A stretch of DNA of 15,981 nt from XYD2-FULL-39-9 sp964363685. GTDB lineage: Bacteria > Patescibacteriota > Patescibacteriia > Magasanikbacterales > GWA2-37-8. The stretch spans positions 1-15,981 of the forward strand of contig CAYIJG010000016.1 of the NCBI GenBank assembly GCA_964363685.1. Direction: 5' to 3'. Of this stretch, positions 13,348-15,981 are shown piece by piece (the stretch's first letter is position 1; each line of letters begins with the position of its first letter). The notes under the pieces are model-generated. The model saw only the letters and a list, made by a program, of their open reading frames with translations, was not told the DNA's origin and did not search any database. The translations under genes were made by a program, and so were the position numbers.

Positions 13348-15981
13348 ATGCAGGACAAGCTCATCATCAAGGGCGCGCGTGTTCACCCTAGTACTAGGTC
13401 GCCAAAAGCGACCAGTACGGGGCAAGTAACCTCAAAAATTTCTGTAAAGGATAAGCTGATAATTAAGGGAGCTAGGGTACACAATTTAAAGAACATTTCC
13501 TTAGAAATCCCCAAGAATAAGTTAGTCGTTATTACCGGTCTCTCCGGTTCGGGCAAATCCAGCCTTGCTTTTGATACCATTTATGCCGAAGGCCAGCGTC
13601 GTTATGCTGAGTCCTTGTCTTCTTATGCCCGCCAGTTTATGGAAGTGCGCGATAAGCCCGATGTAGACAGTATTGAAGGCCTCTCACCAACTATCGCTAT
13701 TGATCAAAAAAGCTATACACAGAACCCTCGCTCAACAGTAGGGACGGTAACTGAAATTTATGATTACCTTCGTTTGTTGTTCGCGCGCGTGGGTCAACAA
13801 TATTGTCCAGATTGTCAGGAGCCGGTCAAGGCCTATACAACCGGAGCGATTTTGGAAGAAGTGCGTCGTCTCGCTAGGAACCCCGCTCTTCGCGAAGAGC
13901 GGGGTGAACTTTTAATTTTGTCTCCGTTAGTAAGAAAAGGAAAAGTGGTTCGCGCTAACCTGATTGAAAAAGTAGAAAAATCTGGTTGTGAGTGGGCGCG
14001 AGTAAATGGAACCTTGTTAAAAATAAATGATTTAGCAAAATATAATTTTGTTGAAAATAAATTATATAGCGTCGAGGTTTTGATTGATAAGGTGACTGAT
14101 TTTAAAAAACAAAATTTGATGAAAATGGTAGAGATGGCTTTGGATTTGAGCAATGGTTTGGTAGTAGTCGCAAATGCCGAGGATGCGAAGCCCCGTACCG
14201 AGTCGCTCAGCGACTCTGGTACTGGGGAGGTCTTTTCGACATCAGGCTTATGTCCCAACTGTGGCAAGATAATGCCAGTTTTGGATATGCGCAGTTTTAG
14301 TTTTAATAGTCCTTATGGTGCCTGCAATCGTTGTACTGGTTTGGGAGTCACTCAGGAAGTAGATACTGCTCTAGTAATGCCAAACGACAGACTGACTTTG
14401 GCTGAAGGAGCTATCCAGCCATGGACACGTATTACTGGTAATCAAAGTTGGTATCAAAAAATTATTGTAGCCGTAGCCGAAAAGCATGGATTTTCAATCA
14501 ATACCCCAGTCAAAGATTTGAACGTCAAAGTGCGAAATATTATTTTACATGGCACCGGCGAAGATGAATATATAGTTGATGGTAAGAAGGCCAAGTTTAC
14601 AGGTGTAATTCCAAACCTTTTACAAAGACATTTGGAAACCGACTCTGAGTATGTCCGTCGAGAGATTGAGCAATACATGAGAGAAACAGTTTGTCCGTTA
14701 TGTCAGGGCAAGAGACTGAGCAAAAATTCTTTGGCTGTTAAAATCGGCGACTATAATATTGCTGACCTGTCTTCTTTTAGTATTGAAGATAATATTAATT
14801 TTTTCAACGGTATGTCATCCCGACCGCAGTGGAGGGATCCCTTAGCCTCAAAGTATAAGGGATTTCTCGACTCAGCTAAAACTTCGCTCGAAATGACAAA
14901 ACACGGTCAATCGTCGGGGTCAAGTCAAACGCACAATATTGTGGTTGCCAAACCAATCCTGAAAGAAATCTTGCAAAGATTGGAAAGTCTATATAAAGTT
15001 GGTCTGAGTTATCTGTCTATGGATAGATCAATGAATACCTTGTCTGGTGGGGAAGTGACTCGCACTAGACTGGCTACCCAGCTTTCGACTGGGCTGATTG
15101 GTGTTATTTATATATTGGATGAACCGTCTATTGGTTTACATCCAAAAGACAACAAGTTACTCATTGAAAGCCTGAGATCTCTGCGTGATTTGGGCAATAG
15201 CGTGATTGTGGTAGAACATGATAGCGCTATGATGGAAGCAGCTGATCATATTATTGATGTGGGTCCTGGCGCGGGTGTCAGTGGCGGACAAATTATGGCT
15301 CAAGGTACAATCGCTCAGATTCAAAAAAGTAAAAATTCATTAACTGGTGATTATTTGTCAGGGCGTAATCGGATTACTTGTTCCATTGACAATGCCGATT
15401 TTGCTTCGGCAAAATCGAGCATCCACGATTTCGCGCCAAAGCGAAATCGGGATAAATCATTAAAGATAATTGGCGCCAAGGCGTTTAATTTGCAAAATAT
15501 TGATGTAGAAATCCCATTGGGAAAACTTGTTTGTGTGACTGGTGTTTCCGGGTCCGGTAAATCAAGTCTGGTAATAGATATTTTGGGTAAATCTTTATCC
15601 AAGCATTTCTATAGAGCCAAAGAAGAGCCAGGTCTGCACAAAGAAATCAAAGGCATTGAAAACTTGGATAAGGTCATTGCCATTGATCAATCTCCAATTG
15701 GACGTACGCCAAGATCTAGTCCAGCCACATACACGGGTGTCTTTACATTGATTAGAGATTTATTTGCTGACTTACCAGAAGCGAGAATGAATAATTATGA
15801 CGCTGGTAAATTTAGTTTTAATGTCAAAGGCGGAGGCCGTTGTGAAGCTTGCGCTGGCGAGGGCTATACCCGCATTCCTATGCAATTTTTGGCTGATGTT
15901 TATGTACACTGTGCCGAATGTGATGGAGCTCGCTATAACAAAGAAGCTTTAGAGATTCACTATCGTGACAAAACTATTGCT
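13348..15981 (+). CDS. uvrA: UvrA, excinuclease ABC subunit A (3' end beyond window), with five in-frame palindromic insertions
   Basis: DNA damage sensor of nucleotide excision repair: an ABC-type ATPase dimer that loads UvrB. 878 codons are in the window; about 150 residues, including the second LSGGE and Walker B, are missing. Seen: first Walker A GLSGSGKSS (K70), C-x2-C pairs 302/305 and 326/329 (zinc finger before GLG), CPLCQGKRLS (C449/C452), signature LSGGE (565-569), Walker B ILDEPSIGLH (D591, E592), second Walker A GVSGSGKSS (K738), and the C-terminal zinc finger C832/C835/C855/C858. Odd points: residues 3-13 (DKLIIKGARVH) are repeated at 35-45; the signature reads GEVTRTRLA where GEAQRIRLA is usual; and palindromic DNA is translated within the frame near residues 13-25, 178-186, 282-294, 489-517 and 683-702. 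No stop or frameshift results. Confidence 0.95.
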   Translation, partial: MQDKLIIKGARVHPSTRSPKATSTGQVTSKISVKDKLIIKGARVHNLKNISLEIPKNKLVVITGLSGSGKSSLAFDTIYAEGQRRYAESLSSYARQFMEVRDKPDVDSIEGLSPTIAIDQKSYTQNPRSTVGTVTEIYDYLRLLFARVGQQYCPDCQEPVKAYTTGAILEEVRRLARNPALREERGELLILSPLVRKGKVVRANLIEKVEKSGCEWARVNGTLLKINDLAKYNFVENKLYSVEVLIDKVTDFKKQNLMKMVEMALDLSNGLVVVANAEDAKPRTESLSDSGTGEVFSTSGLCPNCGKIMPVLDMRSFSFNSPYGACNRCTGLGVTQEVDTALVMPNDRLTLAEGAIQPWTRITGNQSWYQKIIVAVAEKHGFSINTPVKDLNVKVRNIILHGTGEDEYIVDGKKAKFTGVIPNLLQRHLETDSEYVRREIEQYMRETVCPLCQGKRLSKNSLAVKIGDYNIADLSSFSIEDNINFFNGMSSRPQWRDPLASKYKGFLDSAKTSLEMTKHGQSSGSSQTHNIVVAKPILKEILQRLESLYKVGLSYLSMDRSMNTLSGGEVTRTRLATQLSTGLIGVIYILDEPSIGLHPKDNKLLIESLRSLRDLGNSVIVVEHDSAMMEAADHIIDVGPGAGVSGGQIMAQGTIAQIQKSKNSLTGDYLSGRNRITCSIDNADFASAKSSIHDFAPKRNRDKSLKIIGAKAFNLQNIDVEIPLGKLVCVTGVSGSGKSSLVIDILGKSLSKHFYRAKEEPGLHKEIKGIENLDKVIAIDQSPIGRTPRSSPATYTGVFTLIRDLFADLPEARMNNYDAGKFSFNVKGGGRCEACAGEGYTRIPMQFLADVYVHCAECDGARYNKEALEIHYRDKTIA
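13354..13482 (+). repeat. direct duplication of the first uvrA codons (11-codon units 96 nt apart)
   Basis: Units 13354-13386 and 13450-13482 both encode DKLIIKGARVH. They differ at 9 of 33 bases and every difference is synonymous. The second unit runs on into the normal UvrA sequence (NLKNISLEIP). A family-C hairpin lies between them. The offset is exactly 32 codons. Confidence 0.9.
13386..13422. repeat. 37-nt GTAC/GTCGC hairpin (family C, copy C1) inside uvrA
   Basis: GGTCGC (13397-13402) pairs with GCGACC (13408-13413) across a CAAAA loop, extended by GTACT/AGTAC and CC/GG pairs. Same length and layout as the copy at 14191-14227. It encodes a hydrophilic stretch, PSTRSPKATSTG. Confidence 0.75.
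13880..13905. repeat. 26-nt perfect palindrome inside uvrA
   Basis: ACCCCGCTCTTCG and its exact reverse complement meet at 13892/13893. Read in frame it gives NPALREERGE, between LEEVRRLA and LLILSPLVRKGK in the UvrB-interaction region, where UvrA proteins normally have a short loop. No other copy is in the window. Confidence 0.75.
14191..14227. repeat. 37-nt GTAC/GTCGC hairpin (family C, copy C2) inside uvrA
   Basis: CCCC, GTACC and GAGTCGC on the left pair with GCGACTC, GGTAC and GGGG on the right around a TCA loop, 16 pairs with two single-T bulges (14217 and 14223). Read in frame as PRTESLSDSGTG, just before the first zinc-finger cysteine pair. Confidence 0.8.
14813..14898. repeat. GTCAT-ended palindromic repeat, copy A3 (86 nt), inside uvrA
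   Basis: Ends TGTCATCCCGACCG and ATGACA and the inner pair GGATCCCTTA/TAAGGGAT match copies A1 and A2. Translated in frame as SSRPQWRDPLASKYKGFLD and onward, between the NINFFNG and VVAKPILKEIL segments of UvrA. The pentamer ACGGT occurs on both sides (14807-14811 and 14903-14907), 96 nt apart, a possible target duplication that would keep the frame. Confidence 0.9.
15394..15452. repeat. 59-nt double-hairpin repeat (family B, copy B2) inside uvrA
   Basis: CGATTTTGC/GCAAAATCG and CGATTTCGC/GCGAAATCG, joined by AGCATCCA, match the layout and much of the sequence of copy B1 in the secG leader. Translated as ADFASAKSSIHDFAPKRNRD in the linker between the two ATPase halves of UvrA, before KIIGAKAFNLQN. 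Confidence 0.88.

Noticed and set aside
4..14898. CRISPR array or tandem repeats
   Set aside because: The repeats are dispersed, palindromic and variable in length, with no regular spacers and no cas genes.

Overview
The window looks like chromosome of a Patescibacteria/CPR bacterium, probably a parcubacterium. This is an inference from gene content: a T4SS-pilin-like secreted protein behind a signal peptide, a coiled-coil secreted protein with no recognised family, ribonuclease J with a Pro/Ser-rich N-terminal tail, AT-rich spacers, and several genes without a clear Shine-Dalgarno. TGA acts as a stop (end of the Dsb-like gene), so this is not a UGA-recoding lineage.

Layout. Minus strand, 148-2696: a cell-surface glycan pair (membrane polyprenyl-phosphate sugar transferase, then a GT4 glycosyltransferase). 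Plus strand, 2816-3219: RNase P RNA with a clear promoter and a terminator shared with the convergent gene. Minus strand, 3272-4786: a secreted helical-repeat protein. Minus strand, 4951-7807: ribonuclease J followed by a D-2-hydroxyacid dehydrogenase. Minus strand, 7861-8051: tRNA-Leu(CAG), then a dead tRNA-Leu. Minus strand, 8081-10322: secG, then a membrane-anchored family 5 solute-binding protein. The 306-base gap at 10323-10628 holds a divergent promoter pair with overlapping -35 boxes, and each leader carries a palindromic repeat. Plus strand, 10629-13120: a Dsb-like thioredoxin-fold protein followed by a cysteine-rich pilin-like protein. Plus strand, 13348 to the window end: uvrA, cut off by the window.

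The most striking content is an invasion by short palindromic repeats. At least four kinds are present: a GTCAT-ended element of about 86-118 nt (3 copies), a 59-nt double hairpin (2 copies plus a short relative), a 37-nt GTAC/GTCGC hairpin (2 copies), and a GCAGG-rich 40-nt palindrome (1 copy). They lie in leaders and spacers. Five palindromes (four assignable to these families or to one singleton) also sit inside the uvrA reading frame and are translated without breaking it, and one sits exactly at the T-stem/T-loop border of the tRNA remnant. The in-frame insertions resemble in principle the protein-coding palindromic elements of Rickettsia. The uvrA motifs (both Walker A sites, zinc-finger cysteines, Walker B) are intact, and each insertion falls in a linker or surface-type region.

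Functional links. The Dsb-like protein (CPNT in place of CXXC) sits directly upstream of a secreted protein with 12 cysteines, so the two may form a secretion/folding pair. SecG and the anchored solute-binding protein are likely co-transcribed. Other neighbours look like ordinary genome order.
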